A stretch of 64,000 bases of DNA from Butyrivibrio sp. MC2013 (lineage in GTDB: Bacteria > Bacillota > Clostridia > Lachnospirales > Lachnospiraceae). Numbering within the stretch: the first letter of the stretch is position 1; the number at the start of each line of letters is the position of its first letter. Both the position numbers and the translations under genes were made by a program. The notes beneath the pieces are model-generated. The model was not told the DNA's origin. It did not search any database and was given only the letters and a program-made list of their open reading frames with translations. Below are positions 8,472-18,909 of this stretch, piece after piece. The DNA lies in NCBI RefSeq assembly GCF_000424585.1, contig NZ_AUKE01000007.1, forward strand, positions 158,532 to 222,531. Reading direction: 5' to 3'.

Positions 8472-9991
8472 TATTTGCCTTCCTTGGAAGCCCTGAATTC
8501 ATCATACTGTCTCTGTACTTCGGCAACATATTCGTCTATGCCTGCTGCCTTGAGCTTGGCTACAGCCTCGTCATAGTGATCATCAAAACTTACAAAGCCG
8601 CTTCTGAGAGGTGCAAAATCAGATGCTGTTACTTCGGTGATCGCAGTCTCTATCTCAACCACATTTTCATTGTTAAAGATAAAGCCCTGAGCGGAAGAGA
8701 TCTTGGCATCATCATCCCAGTGTTCATAAGTCTCGATGTACTCATCAGATACTGTCTGGTCAAAGAGCTGATAGTTCTTGTTCCTGAACATCCATTCATA
8801 GAAGAAATCTTCCTGAGTCAGTTTCTCTACTCTGCCGTCTACCATCTGATAATCCTTACCTTCTACGCCATAGATTGCGAATCTGTAGTTCTCAGGTGAT
8901 GAATAGATCCAGTTGATGAACTTCATAGCGCCTTCTTTATTGGCTGCAGAATAGGGAATACAGAGAACCTCACCGCCTGATGTGGAGATATACTTATCCT
9001 TTTCAGGTGCCAGGATATAGGTCTTAAGCTCGGCCTCGGGAGCATTCTGCTGTACAGCATTGATGATCTCGCGGTCCTTGCCTATGGAAGCCTCAACCCA
9101 GAGATAGAGGCCTGTCTGCATACGTGAATCCTTTTCGTTGTAATTGGTTGTCAGCTCATCTGCATAGAGACCCTTCCGGTACATCTCTTCATTGAACTTG
9201 GCTACCTTCTTAAATGCGTCAGACTCATAGTAGCTGGATACTTTACCGGTCTCTTCATCAAGAACGGTAAATACATCTGTTCCGATCCAGGTAAGCTGAT
9301 GATCCTGGAAGTATCTGGTAAGGGGCTTGAAGATAATATCAGCAGGTCCGTTCATCTCAGGGAACTGCTCCTTGGCCTTCTCTGCAAAAGTCATAAGGTC
9401 ATCAGGTGTCTCTATCTTATCCATTCCTACAGCTTCAAGGATATCCTCTCTTACACATACCAGCTGATAGATTCCTGAACTGGGGCCGTATGCGGAAGGG
9501 ATACCATAGATCTGGCCATCTACAAGGCCGCCTTCAACCTGGGACATGGGCAGGACCTTGAGCATATCCTGGCCGTACTCCTCGATCAGCTCATCAAGAG
9601 GCTGAGCCTGCTTCTTATTAACGATCAGTGAGAGATTTGCAAGACCGTCCCAATACAGATCCACTGTCTCATTTGCTGCCAGCATGATCTCTTTTTTGGT
9701 CCAGTACTGATCCCAGGGTACAAAGATCATATTTACCTTCAGTCCTATGTCGTTATAGATCTTCTCAGCGAATTCATTTTGTAGAAATTCCGAAAACCTC
9801 TCTGTCTCATCGCCGGGATAATAGATAGTGATCTCTCCGGCGTCTTCTACTGCTGCATTATCAGAAGCAGGTACTGCTTCATTATCAATGCTGTCAGCTG
9901 CGCTACCTGATCCTGCAGCACTGCCGCATCCGGCAATAGTAGAAGCCAATATGGACATGGTTAGTAACATACTGCATATCTTTTTTTTCAT
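8471..9991 (-). CDS. Extracellular solute-binding lipoprotein, LplA-like
   Basis: 506 aa. Lipoprotein signal with lipobox 'TIAGC' and Cys22, then a Ser/Ala/Gly linker. The body matches family 1 binding proteins that partner LplB/LplC permeases ('YPGDETERFSEFLQ', 'EIMLAANETVDLYW', 'AMKFINWIY'). The ribosome site is GAGGAGG, and the gene follows the LplC gene by 54 bp. It delivers an oligosaccharide to the permeases encoded at 10-12 kb, and its stop overlaps the start of the GH31 gene, tying uptake to hydrolysis. Confidence 0.88.
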   Translation of the reverse strand: MKKKICSMLLTMSILASTIAGCGSAAGSGSAADSIDNEAVPASDNAAVEDAGEITIYYPGDETERFSEFLQNEFAEKIYNDIGLKVNMIFVPWDQYWTKKEIMLAANETVDLYWDGLANLSLIVNKKQAQPLDELIEEYGQDMLKVLPMSQVEGGLVDGQIYGIPSAYGPSSGIYQLVCVREDILEAVGMDKIETPDDLMTFAEKAKEQFPEMNGPADIIFKPLTRYFQDHQLTWIGTDVFTVLDEETGKVSSYYESDAFKKVAKFNEEMYRKGLYADELTTNYNEKDSRMQTGLYLWVEASIGKDREIINAVQQNAPEAELKTYILAPEKDKYISTSGGEVLCIPYSAANKEGAMKFINWIYSSPENYRFAIYGVEGKDYQMVDGRVEKLTQEDFFYEWMFRNKNYQLFDQTVSDEYIETYEHWDDDAKISSAQGFIFNNENVVEIETAITEVTASDFAPLRSGFVSFDDHYDEAVAKLKAAGIDEYVAEVQRQYDEFRASKEGK

Positions 9992-10045
9992 TTAGAAATC
10001 CTCCTCTAATATTCTTAATCTGCCGGCTAATTATTAAGATCAATC

Positions 10046-10939
10046 CTATTCTTTGACTGCGCCTGTCATGACACCGCTTACAAAGTACTTTTGTACAAAG
10101 GGGTATGCAAAAATGACAGGTCCGATAGTGATGATGGTAACCGCCATCTTGACGGTCTCAGATGGAAGCGGGATGTTGGCTGCTGCTCCTGCCGGTAAGC
10201 GGCCTGACTTAACGGCATTTACATTGGATAGTACATTGTAGAGCAGATACTGAAGCGGCCACAGCTTCTTATTGTCCACAAACATCAGTGCGTTCCACCA
10301 GTCGTTCCAATATTGCAATGCATACATAAGCCCCACAGTAAGGAGCGGAGTCTTGCTAAGAGGCATTGCTATACTTGAATATATCTGGAAGTATCCGGCT
10401 CCGTCTATTCTGGCCGCCTCATAGAGAGATTGTGAGATAGCCTTAAAATATGTACGCAGCAGGAACATATTCCATACGCTGAACATAGAGGGAAATATCA
10501 GTCCCGCAACACTGTCCTTGAGGTGATAGAAATTCACACACATAAAATACCAGGGGATAAGTCCGGCGCCAAATATGATCGTAAAATTACAGATAAAAGA
10601 TATAGCATTTCTATATTTCAGATCCCTGATAGATACTGCAAAGGCCAGCATACTGGTGATAAACAGTGCCAGGCAGGTACCTACCGCTGTTACAAATATG
10701 GTCACACCGTAGGATCTTAAGATCTCTAATCCGCTATTCCCGAATATGTAGATGTATGTGTTGAAGGTAAAGCCCTGCGGCAGTGCCGAATACCCTTTCA
10801 TAGCGATCATTTTCTCAGAGGAAAAGGATACGCTAAGTGTCATAAGCAGGGGATAGAAGCACACAAAACCTATAAAACCTATAAAAATATATGCAAATAT
10901 CTGAAGCAAAAGATCGCTTTTATTTTTTCTAACCTTCAT
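10046..10939 (-). CDS. Sugar ABC permease, LplC/YtcP type
   Basis: 297 aa inner-membrane subunit. Six membrane segments; EAA loop 'YEAARIDGAGYFQIYSSIAM'; the C-terminus 'PFVQKYFVSGVMTGAVKE' is the standard MalG-superfamily tail. The start codon overlaps the last base of the LplB stop (TGATG), so the pair is translationally coupled. With the LplB protein it forms the channel of the importer whose binding protein is encoded next. Confidence 0.92.
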   Translation of the reverse strand: MKVRKNKSDLLLQIFAYIFIGFIGFVCFYPLLMTLSVSFSSEKMIAMKGYSALPQGFTFNTYIYIFGNSGLEILRSYGVTIFVTAVGTCLALFITSMLAFAVSIRDLKYRNAISFICNFTIIFGAGLIPWYFMCVNFYHLKDSVAGLIFPSMFSVWNMFLLRTYFKAISQSLYEAARIDGAGYFQIYSSIAMPLSKTPLLTVGLMYALQYWNDWWNALMFVDNKKLWPLQYLLYNVLSNVNAVKSGRLPAGAAANIPLPSETVKMAVTIITIGPVIFAYPFVQKYFVSGVMTGAVKE

Positions 10940-11943
10940 CAGAAGAGACCCTCCCCGTCATTGATTTTCCTGGCTGCTGCATTGGCAAGTGTTACGAGGA
11001 TCAGACCCATGATGGACTGGAACAGGCCTACAGCTGTTGAATAGGAAAAGCCCAGAGACCTCATACAGGAGTATACATAGGTATCTATGACTGCCACAGA
11101 ATCACCTATAACAGGGTTATTGCCTATGATACCGTATACCATACCAAAATCGCCAAAGAAGATACGGCCTATGCTCATAAGTGTCAGCACTACTGCTGTG
11201 GGCTTGAGCATAGGGATGGTCAGGTGAAGGATACGCTGGATCTTATTGGCACCGTCCACCTCTGCAGCCTCATACAAGGATGCGTCAAAGCCTGTCATAG
11301 CGCCCAGATATATGATGGAATTATATCCGCTCCACTTCCAGACGTTGGCGATTATGAGGATGGGCTTCCAATAGCGTCCATCTGCATACCAGCGTATCTT
11401 CTCCCCGCCAAAGAAGGTGATAACTCTGTTGACCACTCCCACGTCAGTAGCAAAGAGGCCGTATACAAGAGTACCCACAACCACCCAGGAGAGAAAGTAG
11501 GGGAAGAACATCATGCTCTGGGTGAACTTCTTATAGAGCTTACCCTTGATCTCATTAAAGAAGATCGCTATGCTGATGGGAAATACAAGTCCCAGTATGA
11601 TGCCCCAGCAATTTAGAAATAATGTATTGTAAATCGACTTGGGACCCATTCCCGTCCCAAAGAAGAAATATTTCAAATGTTTTAATCCCACAAAGGGACT
11701 TCCGAATATGCCATCCACGACATTGTAGTCTGTGAAGGCCATCCATATTCCCGCCAAGGGTATGTATGAGAATAATAGAAGAAAAACCAGTCCCGGTACA
11801 CACATGATATACAATGTCCGGTTCTTTTTGATCTCATGCAAAAAGCCTCGTTTTTTGGCATGAGATGAGTCATTTTGGGTCATGACCTCCGCCCCAATTC
11901 CCTTTATATTTAGTTCGTTTGAAGAAACTTCTGCTGTATTCAT
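10939..11943 (-). CDS. Sugar ABC permease, LplB type
   Basis: About 334 aa. A 35-residue cytoplasmic N-terminus precedes 'LYIMCVPGLVFLLLFSYIPL', the first segment of LplB-like permeases, and five more segments follow; the EAA loop is 'YEAAEVDGANKIQRILHLTI'. Among three clustered ATGs I choose 11943, which has GGGGGT eight bases upstream; ATG 11958 would add five residues. First gene of the operon running to the terminator at 3.1 kb and divergent from an AraC-type regulator. Confidence 0.9.
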   Translation of the reverse strand: MNTAEVSSNELNIKGIGAEVMTQNDSSHAKKRGFLHEIKKNRTLYIMCVPGLVFLLLFSYIPLAGIWMAFTDYNVVDGIFGSPFVGLKHLKYFFFGTGMGPKSIYNTLFLNCWGIILGLVFPISIAIFFNEIKGKLYKKFTQSMMFFPYFLSWVVVGTLVYGLFATDVGVVNRVITFFGGEKIRWYADGRYWKPILIIANVWKWSGYNSIIYLGAMTGFDASLYEAAEVDGANKIQRILHLTIPMLKPTAVVLTLMSIGRIFFGDFGMVYGIIGNNPVIGDSVAVIDTYVYSCMRSLGFSYSTAVGLFQSIMGLILVTLANAAARKINDGEGLF

Positions 11944-12009
11944 ATTCATTACCCCCATCTGACATCTTAATAATAAAGCATAGGACTTCTCACAAATAGA
12001 CTAATTTGT

Positions 12010-12038
12010 TTTTCAAAACAGATGATTTGTGGTATATT
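12010..12038 (+). promoter_or_regulatory. Possible promoter of the AraC-type regulator
   Basis: TTTTCA (12010-12015), 17-bp spacer, TATATT (12033-12038). Only the -10 box is good. It sits in the 215-bp divergent region between the Lpl operon and the regulator, where both transcripts must start. Confidence 0.35.
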
Positions 12039-12157
12039 GTGAATTAATGCTGATGGAAAGATTGACAAAAGTGATATCATCCTGACAGGTGATAGTAAAT
12101 ACGCTGAAAATCAGAGAAAACGAAATATCAATAAAAGATATTAAAGAAAGAAAAGTA

Positions 12158-13075
12158 ATGAAAAGTGTAGATTCAGTGATACTCTCTCCCACAGGAGAGG
12201 TAATAGAAGAGAACAGGTCACCCTGGCAGCAGCTGTATATAGACGAGACCATGAAGGTAGTGCATGTCAATGACAATTCCAAGTCATCGGATCTCTACAT
12301 GAACTACTGCGGCACCTCTCAATGTGAGCCGGATCACTCCTTTGGTCCTGCCATGAGAGACCACTATGTGATCCACTATGTCATAGGCGGCAAGGGTGTG
12401 CTCACCATAGGAAGCAATAAATATGAGCTTACAAAAGGACAGGGCTTTTTATTGTGCCCCGGCGTAGTATCCCAATACAAGGCAGATCATGACGACCCCT
12501 GGGAATATGTATGGGTGGGTTTTAACGGGCTGAACGCCCAGATATACCTGAATCAGGCCTTTCTAAATGCAGATAATCCGGTCTTTACATATGATAAGGA
12601 TGATACTGTAAAGAACTGCATGCTGGAGATGGTCAATACATATGATGCCTATAAATATGCTACCAATCTCAAGCTCCAGTCCCTGCTCTATCTCCTCTTG
12701 TCAGAGCTTGTGGAGAATGCCACAAGAAAGGCTCCCATAGAAAGGATGCCTCTGCAGTACCGCTACATCCAAAAGGCTATTTCCTATATCCAGATGAATT
12801 ATATGGAAGAAGATCTGTCGGTAACAGGCCTTTCTGACTACGTAGGCCTGGACAGAAGCTATTTATGCTCTATTTTCAAGAAATACCTCAATACCTCACC
12901 CCAGTCCTACATCTCGCAGTACCGTATAAACAGGGCCTGCGAGATATTAAAGAGCACTTCCTATCCCATTAGTGATGTATCAAGGATGATAGGCTACAAG
13001 GACCCGGTGGTATTTCAGAAATTCTTTAAGAATATCGTGGGCATGCCGCCCAGCAGATATAGAAAGAGTGTTTAA
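12158..13075 (+). CDS. AraC family transcriptional regulator with cupin sensor
   Basis: About 305 aa. The N-terminal AraC-type ligand-binding cupin contains '[20 protein letters not shown]' and '[14 protein letters not shown]'. The C-terminal double helix-turn-helix contains '[20 protein letters not shown]' and '[20 protein letters not shown]'. It is divergent from the Lpl/GH31 operon, so it probably activates it upon sugar binding. ATG 12158 (MKSVDS) is preferred; an in-frame GTG at 12089 would add 23 residues that look poorly conserved. Its stop overlaps the stop of the converging GH2 gene by 3 bp, with no terminator between them. Confidence 0.88.
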   Translation: MKSVDSVILSPTGEVIEENRSPWQQLYIDETMKVVHVNDNSKSSDLYMNYCGTSQCEPDHSFGPAMRDHYVIHYVIGGKGVLTIGSNKYELTKGQGFLLCPGVVSQYKADHDDPWEYVWVGFNGLNAQIYLNQAFLNADNPVFTYDKDDTVKNCMLEMVNTYDAYKYATNLKLQSLLYLLLSELVENATRKAPIERMPLQYRYIQKAISYIQMNYMEEDLSVTGLSDYVGLDRSYLCSIFKKYLNTSPQSYISQYRINRACEILKSTSYPISDVSRMIGYKDPVVFQKFFKNIVGMPPSRYRKSV

Positions 13076-14844
13076 TCTGTCATTTCTCTGTAAAAAGACT
13101 GAAGGACATAAAAGGCAGGCTTCCTGTAGCTCTTATCCTCTGACAAAAGGCCCTTTCTGTTATAGTATTTTTGTATATCAGAAGTCCTTCTTGGACAGCG
13201 GAAGTCATAGAGGATCCAGGGAGTCATGCCCCCTATATAATCTATATTTTTAAGAACCTCTATTTGCTTTTTATATACATATTCCTGGCACTGTTCTGTA
13301 CCCTTATCCTCTATACTTCCATGAAGGCCGGATAGAGCATCCGCGCCAAACTCTGTGATGATAACAGGCTTTGATGGATCAGAGTTCTTCATAAGAAGGG
13401 GCAGCATCTCAAAGTCAGGGGTATACCAGCCGCAATATTCATTGATGCCTATGACATCCAGATAGTCTGCAAGTCTGTCTGCTATCACTACCTTCTCACT
13501 GTCCACAAGGCATGCAGCAGAAACCAGGCGGGTATCATCAGCTTTATGAGCGCATTCTGCAAGGCTGCTCATAAATTTCAGTCTCTCATCCGAGTCTGCA
13601 TTTTCATTGCCCACAGACCATACGATCACACTTGCCCGGTTATAGTCCCTGATCATAAGCTCTCTAAGCTGATTCTCTGCATCCTCATATGTAGCCTTTC
13701 TGTCGAAACGAATAGCCCAGTATACAGGTATCTCTTCCCAAAGGAGCATTCCCATCTCATCAGCAAGCATTGCCATATCTTCATGATGAGGATAGTGAGC
13801 TATCCTCATAAAGTTGCAGCCAAGCTCCTTGGCCAGCTTTATATTCTCTATTCTCTCCTCATGAGTCAGAGCTTTACCACCCTTTACACTCTCCTCATGG
13901 CAGCTGATACCTCTTAGAAATACCTTTTGACCATTAAGGAGTATATCCCTGCCCCTGACGCTGATCTGCCTAAAGCCTACTTTGTCAGTAACCATATCTC
14001 CCTGGCAGCTAAGGCTCACATCATAGAGCTTGGGACTATCCGGAGACCAGAGCTCCGGCTCAGCCTCTATTATCAGTTCTCCATGGCCGCCTCTAACATC
14101 TATGCTCATATTAATTCCCAGCTCTTTAAGCTTTAAGATAGCTGTGGTATCCAGGGCTTCTGAGAGCTGCAGCTGTGCTCTTATCCTGTGATAGCTGTCA
14201 TCAGGAAGGAGCGATACCCTGAAATCCTTGATATAGAGCCCGGGTAGAGGGATGATCTCTATATCTCTGTATATCCCTCCGTAGTTAAACCAGTCTGTAT
14301 TCTCTGTAGGTACCTGCTCAGGACGCCTTGTACTATCCACAGCTATGATGATCCTGTTGTCCTCTCTGACATATTCCGAGATATCAAAAAAGGCAGGCGT
14401 AGAGCCGCCTCTGTGCATTCCTATATACTGGCCGTTTAGAAATACCCTGCAGATATAATTAGCCGCTCCAATCCTGAGGATGGCCTTTTCTCCCTGACCC
14501 GGGTCATATTTAAAGCACCTGGTAAAGACCATACTGCCGTCGTAGATGAGATACTCTCTCTCGAGAGTATTCCAGCATGAAGGCAGTTCCATAAGAGGCC
14601 AGCTATCAAAAGAATAATCTACAGGAAGGGTAAATCCCTTGTCATCAATATATCTCTCGTTAAACCACTTCTGACGAAGGCAGGTGTCATACTGGTCAAC
14701 TGCATAATGCCAGCTGCCATTTAAGGATATGCTCTTTCTGCCCCCTGTAAATACCATAGTATCCGCCGATGCTTTAAGGCTCTCATATTGCTCTGTATAA
14801 TCCTCAAGATGAATATCTGACATATATTTTCCGGCTTTAGTCAT
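13072..14844 (-). CDS. Glycoside hydrolase family 2, probable beta-glucuronidase
   Basis: 590 aa, cytoplasmic. Sugar-binding jelly-roll, Ig-like and TIM-barrel domains in order. Acid/base Glu414 in 'WSVGNEN', nucleophile Glu498 in '[10 protein letters not shown]', and 'GINEYCGWY' as in glucuronidases. The N-x-K signature that binds the uronate carboxylate is present as 'NRK' at 562-564, which favours beta-glucuronidase (EC 3.2.1.31) over galactosidase. The start ATG at 14844 has GGAG eight bases upstream. It follows the GH94 gene by 14 bp. Hydrolyses a beta-glucuronide imported by the 17-20 kb transporter; no secretion signal. Confidence 0.85.
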   Translation of the reverse strand: MTKAGKYMSDIHLEDYTEQYESLKASADTMVFTGGRKSISLNGSWHYAVDQYDTCLRQKWFNERYIDDKGFTLPVDYSFDSWPLMELPSCWNTLEREYLIYDGSMVFTRCFKYDPGQGEKAILRIGAANYICRVFLNGQYIGMHRGGSTPAFFDISEYVREDNRIIIAVDSTRRPEQVPTENTDWFNYGGIYRDIEIIPLPGLYIKDFRVSLLPDDSYHRIRAQLQLSEALDTTAILKLKELGINMSIDVRGGHGELIIEAEPELWSPDSPKLYDVSLSCQGDMVTDKVGFRQISVRGRDILLNGQKVFLRGISCHEESVKGGKALTHEERIENIKLAKELGCNFMRIAHYPHHEDMAMLADEMGMLLWEEIPVYWAIRFDRKATYEDAENQLRELMIRDYNRASVIVWSVGNENADSDERLKFMSSLAECAHKADDTRLVSAACLVDSEKVVIADRLADYLDVIGINEYCGWYTPDFEMLPLLMKNSDPSKPVIITEFGADALSGLHGSIEDKGTEQCQEYVYKKQIEVLKNIDYIGGMTPWILYDFRCPRRTSDIQKYYNRKGLLSEDKSYRKPAFYVLQSFYREMTD

Positions 14845-14858
14845 TTTTTCCACTCCAT

Positions 14859-17108
14859 TCAAATATCTTCCGGCCAAGTAGCGGTGATATCACCGTCATA
14901 AGCCCTGTTAGTAATGATGTAACCCTGTTCTTTACCAGTATCTCTCCTGATACTGATGCTGCGCATGCCATCCCTTGTCTTTATCCTGCAGGATACCCTG
15001 TCCCATTCGGAAGGAAGGCAGGGATCTATAGTATCAGCACTTCCGTCCCTGATGCCAAAGATCTCTTCTATTATCAGAAAGAGCATCCAGGCCACAGTTC
15101 CTGTTCCGTAGTGCCTACTGCTCCTGCCATAGTTAGGAGACGTCCTTATACCGTAATAGTAATTGGCAAGATAAGTCGGACACTGAAGGCTCACCGAGGG
15201 CGGATTATAGGGATTGGTGGGAAGGGTACGTCTGATAGTGTCGTAGAGGCCGTCTGCGTCACCCATAAGAGCCTGTGCATAGGCATAAAACATGGATGCA
15301 TGGCAGTATACAGAACCATTCTCTGTAGTGCCCGGCATTTTCACACTGATCCTGCCCCATCTGGGGTCCCATTTATAAAAGGGAGGATTCATAAGAAGGG
15401 GACCAAAGGGAGTCATAAGCTCATGCCCCATGATCTCAAATAGCTGTCTATATCTGCCCTCATCTGCAAGATCAGCTATTACAGCCCAGGACTGACTATT
15501 AAGAAAGAGCCTGTCAGATACGTCTCCTAAAAGGACGCCGTCATCATCTATTGCAGCCGCATATCTGTCAGTGCACCAGGCGTGCTCATTCACAGATTCT
15601 CTCATCTTGCCTGCAGCTGCTCTCAGCTCCTTTGCTGCCATAGGATCATAGCGCTCCATGATGGACATAAGCCTACGGACCGCATATATAAAGGCTTCGG
15701 ATAGCCAGACTGATTCGCCTCTCCCTTTTCTCCCGGCGCCATTAATGGGATCATTCCAGTCTCCGTCTCCCATGAGGCACAGCCCTCTCTCTCCTGTGTG
15801 ATCGGCCAGGTATCTAAGAGCCATGATCATATGCTCAAGGAGAGTACCCTTCCCTCCATCAGCATAGGGAACAGTTTCAAAGAAGAGCTTCTCATCTGCC
15901 ATACGTCTGATCCAGCTCTCCAGGCAGATGACCAGCCAAACAGGGCCATCTGTATGGCGAAGCCTGCATAGGGCACCGCCTTGTCCTCCCGAGGTATCAT
16001 GCCATTGCTGCAAGAAGCCGTCTCTATGCTGAAGTCTTATAACATCTAAAAGATAGTTCCCGGCCCTGACAGGGTCTATCATGGCAAGGCCCATTGCATC
16101 CTGGAGCCTGTTCCTGACAGGGCAGTAAGTCCCTCCCCTGTTGTGAGTAGTCAGTTCTATGATCTGCTTTTTAAGCCAGTAATTGGCAAAGGCATCAAGG
16201 TCCTTATCCGGAGTGTTTATATATAAGCCTCCAAGCTGCCTTTTCCAGCTCCTGACAGCTTCCTCTTCCAGTCTGTCATATTCGCTTGAGGAAAAGGATC
16301 TGCTAAGAGAAGAGATCTCACCGGGGTCACTTGTAGCTCCTGCTTCCAGGCAGATAACCCTGCTCTCTCCCGGCATCAAAGTGATATCATATGCAAAGGC
16401 GCTGCAAAAATCCTCTGCCTCTCCTGCTACCCCGCTTAGCCTTCCTGCTGTAACCGCAGCGGGAACCGATGAAGGGACCCCCGGGCCAAAGAAGCGAAAG
16501 AAGCTCATATCAAAGGAAGACGGCTCAGTATCTGATATTGTATATATATAAGTCTTCTCTGAAAGAGTAGCCTCATAGTCTTCATACAAAGCGTGATAGG
16601 CCGGCGCATGCTTGATGATCGCTTTACTCTCAGGATCATACTCGCATTTGCCGCCCATAACCCCATGGTCATAAGGCATAAAACAGGAAAAGAGGGAGAG
16701 TTTCTTGTCCAGCTCTCCCTTATTACTGATACTGATCTTCCACAGTTCCCTGCTACCCTTCGCCGGTACAAAGACCTTGATAGAAGTAGATATATCATGA
16801 TAAGAAGATATAAGCTCTGTGGAATGGATACCATGTATGCAGCGATATTCATCTGTCTTGCTGCCAAGCGGGTAATAGCAGGGGCTCCAGACCTCATTGT
16901 CATTTTGGTCCTTTAAATAGAAAAATCTGTTTTTTAAAAATACTTTTTTTCTAACATAATCATCTACTATATAAGCCTCTCCCTGAAGAGTCTGACTAAG
17001 TTCAAGATAGTATTCATCATTAAAGAGATGATTGGTCCAGTCTCCGGGAGTAAGCGGAGTAGATATCTCATATGAGCGTCCATTATCTGTAAATCTGCCA
17101 TATTCCAT
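14859..17108 (-). CDS. Glycoside hydrolase family 94 phosphorylase
   Basis: 749 aa, typical length. The GH94 (alpha/alpha)6 barrel shows the catalytic Asp450 in '[12 protein letters not shown]', plus '[14 protein letters not shown]', '[13 protein letters not shown]' and '[17 protein letters not shown]'. These enzymes split beta-1,4-linked disaccharides with phosphate to give a sugar-1-phosphate. Family members act on cellobiose, N,N'-diacetylchitobiose, cellobionate and related sugars; the sequence alone does not settle the substrate. Placement before a GH2 with a glucuronidase signature suggests an acidic disaccharide is worth testing. Start has GGGAGG at a rather long 12-base spacing. Confidence 0.85.
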   Translation of the reverse strand: MEYGRFTDNGRSYEISTPLTPGDWTNHLFNDEYYLELSQTLQGEAYIVDDYVRKKVFLKNRFFYLKDQNDNEVWSPCYYPLGSKTDEYRCIHGIHSTELISSYHDISTSIKVFVPAKGSRELWKISISNKGELDKKLSLFSCFMPYDHGVMGGKCEYDPESKAIIKHAPAYHALYEDYEATLSEKTYIYTISDTEPSSFDMSFFRFFGPGVPSSVPAAVTAGRLSGVAGEAEDFCSAFAYDITLMPGESRVICLEAGATSDPGEISSLSRSFSSSEYDRLEEEAVRSWKRQLGGLYINTPDKDLDAFANYWLKKQIIELTTHNRGGTYCPVRNRLQDAMGLAMIDPVRAGNYLLDVIRLQHRDGFLQQWHDTSGGQGGALCRLRHTDGPVWLVICLESWIRRMADEKLFFETVPYADGGKGTLLEHMIMALRYLADHTGERGLCLMGDGDWNDPINGAGRKGRGESVWLSEAFIYAVRRLMSIMERYDPMAAKELRAAAGKMRESVNEHAWCTDRYAAAIDDDGVLLGDVSDRLFLNSQSWAVIADLADEGRYRQLFEIMGHELMTPFGPLLMNPPFYKWDPRWGRISVKMPGTTENGSVYCHASMFYAYAQALMGDADGLYDTIRRTLPTNPYNPPSVSLQCPTYLANYYYGIRTSPNYGRSSRHYGTGTVAWMLFLIIEEIFGIRDGSADTIDPCLPSEWDRVSCRIKTRDGMRSISIRRDTGKEQGYIITNRAYDGDITATWPEDI

Positions 17109-17124
17109 AAATGCTGCTGCCTCC

Positions 17125-17970
17125 CTACATCTTGACAGCGCCTTCAGTCACGCCGGAGATAACCCACCTGCTGGTGAATACATAGACAACTACAACGGGG
17201 AGTATTGCAAGGCTTGCTCCCGCAAGGAGCAGCCCCCACTCCGTAGCAGCTTCACCTGTGGAATCCTTGAGGGCAATGACTGCCACTACGAGAGGCTGGA
17301 TCCTGGTATTGGTAAAGGTCATGACATAAGGCCAGAAGAAGTCATTCCATATCCTGTTAAAAAAGATAATAGAAAAAGTGCCTATCATGGGCTTAGCCAG
17401 AGGTATACCTATATAGAAAAATCTCTGAAAAAGGCTGCAGCCATCAAGGGATGCCGCTTCATCAATGGCCCGTCCCTGACTTTTGAAATAAGCTTCGAAA
17501 ATAAAGACTTCCGCACCTGCTGTTGTGATAGTGCCCAGGATAATAGAAAGCCTTGTTCCTGTAAGACCTAAATTTCTCATGATCTCAAGCTTTGGATAGA
17601 GTGTCATGGGCCCGAGAGCTACAAACATGGTAGCAAGGATTGAAAGGCGAAGAGCCTTTTTGCCTATAAACTCCTGGTTGGCTATACAAAAGCCAAGTAC
17701 ACAGACATTAAACATAGATATCACAGTACCCACTGATGCATAGAGAACACTGTTGCCGATGTACCCAAGAAAATTAGCCTCCTTAAAGGCCCTTGTATAA
17801 TTGCTCCATACCACCTTATGCGGCCAGAAGCCGCTGTCTGTGAGGAGCTCCGAAACAGGCTTTAGTGAGCCCATAATACTGAATGCTATGGGAAAAAGCA
17901 CGATAATACTAAGGGTTATCAAAAAGAGATAAATCCCTGCATTTTGGATCAGTTTAATATATTTACGCAT
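17125..17970 (-). CDS. Sugar ABC permease, MalG type
   Basis: 281 aa with six membrane segments. EAA loop 'DEAASLDGCSLFQRFFYIGI', C-terminal 'RWVISGVTEGAVKM'. Encoded 9 bp after the MalF-type gene and 16 bp before the GH94 gene, so one operon. AAGGTG ribosome site. It forms the translocation channel with the 17980-18891 product. Confidence 0.92.
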   Translation of the reverse strand: MRKYIKLIQNAGIYLFLITLSIIVLFPIAFSIMGSLKPVSELLTDSGFWPHKVVWSNYTRAFKEANFLGYIGNSVLYASVGTVISMFNVCVLGFCIANQEFIGKKALRLSILATMFVALGPMTLYPKLEIMRNLGLTGTRLSIILGTITTAGAEVFIFEAYFKSQGRAIDEAASLDGCSLFQRFFYIGIPLAKPMIGTFSIIFFNRIWNDFFWPYVMTFTNTRIQPLVVAVIALKDSTGEAATEWGLLLAGASLAILPVVVVYVFTSRWVISGVTEGAVKM

Positions 17971-17979
17971 TTATTCACC

Positions 17980-18891
17980 TTAATCGTATTGCATACGCTC
18001 GGTAACGAGCTGATAAATTGCTGTAATAAATCCCACTATCACTGCAGATACAACCGCCACCGCAGCTCCCAGGCCGTACTGAGCCGTAGTTCCACTAGGG
18101 AAGAAGAGATTGTAGATATACATGAAGGTCAGCTCTGTGCTGTGCCCCGGACCACCCTTAGTCAGGATAAAATAGGAGCCCATAGCCTTGAGACAGCCCA
18201 CAAGAGAGAGCATGATGATAACCTGACTCATGCGTGCCATCATGGGAATAGTGATGTAAAAGAGGCGCTGCATATCCGTGGCCCCGTCTACGCTGGCGCT
18301 CTCATATACATCCTTGGGAATATTGGTGAGCCCTGCTATAAAAAAGAGCATGTTCAGTCCAAAAAAAATCCACGTATCGGAAAGCACACCAATCAAAAAA
18401 GCAGTGGAGGTATGGGACAAAAGATTGTATCCCGGCGTAATCACACCCATTTTGCTCAGATAGCCTGTGATGATACCATTGAAGGGATTAAGCATGATAC
18501 CAAACACCATAAATATTGCAAAGCTTGGAAGAATCTGAGGCATATAAAAGAGTGTCTTAAAGAAGGTGCGTCCCCTAACCTTACCGCTGACCAAAAGGGC
18601 AGATATGAAAGCCAGCGGGATCTCTATCGCTGTCTTGATCAGAGCATACATAAGGGTCCTTCCCCAAGATGTCCAATACGTGGCAAAAGAATGAAAATCG
18701 AATATCTTCCTGAAATTATTCAGTCCGACATAGATAGGAACTGTAGTTCCGTCATAGTTATAGAGGCAATATTTAAGTGCCCATATTATGGGATAGATTC
18801 CCATAGCAAAGAATAGTATCAAAGTAGGAGCCAGGAGGAGGTAGGCCGGTACACTCCTCCTGAGCTTCTTTGCAGAATCAGAAGATCTCAT
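17980..18891 (-). CDS. Sugar ABC permease, MalF/UgpA type
   Basis: 303 aa, six membrane segments starting with 'VPAYLLLAPTLILFFAMGIY'. EAA loop 'YESASVDGATDMQRLFYITI'. GAGGAG ribosome site; 18 bp after the binding-protein gene. Partner of the MalG-type permease; the binding protein is encoded just upstream. Confidence 0.92.
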   Translation of the reverse strand: MRSSDSAKKLRRSVPAYLLLAPTLILFFAMGIYPIIWALKYCLYNYDGTTVPIYVGLNNFRKIFDFHSFATYWTSWGRTLMYALIKTAIEIPLAFISALLVSGKVRGRTFFKTLFYMPQILPSFAIFMVFGIMLNPFNGIITGYLSKMGVITPGYNLLSHTSTAFLIGVLSDTWIFFGLNMLFFIAGLTNIPKDVYESASVDGATDMQRLFYITIPMMARMSQVIIMLSLVGCLKAMGSYFILTKGGPGHSTELTFMYIYNLFFPSGTTAQYGLGAAVAVVSAVIVGFITAIYQLVTERMQYD

Positions 18892-18909
18892 AGATGGCTG
18901 CTCCTCTTC

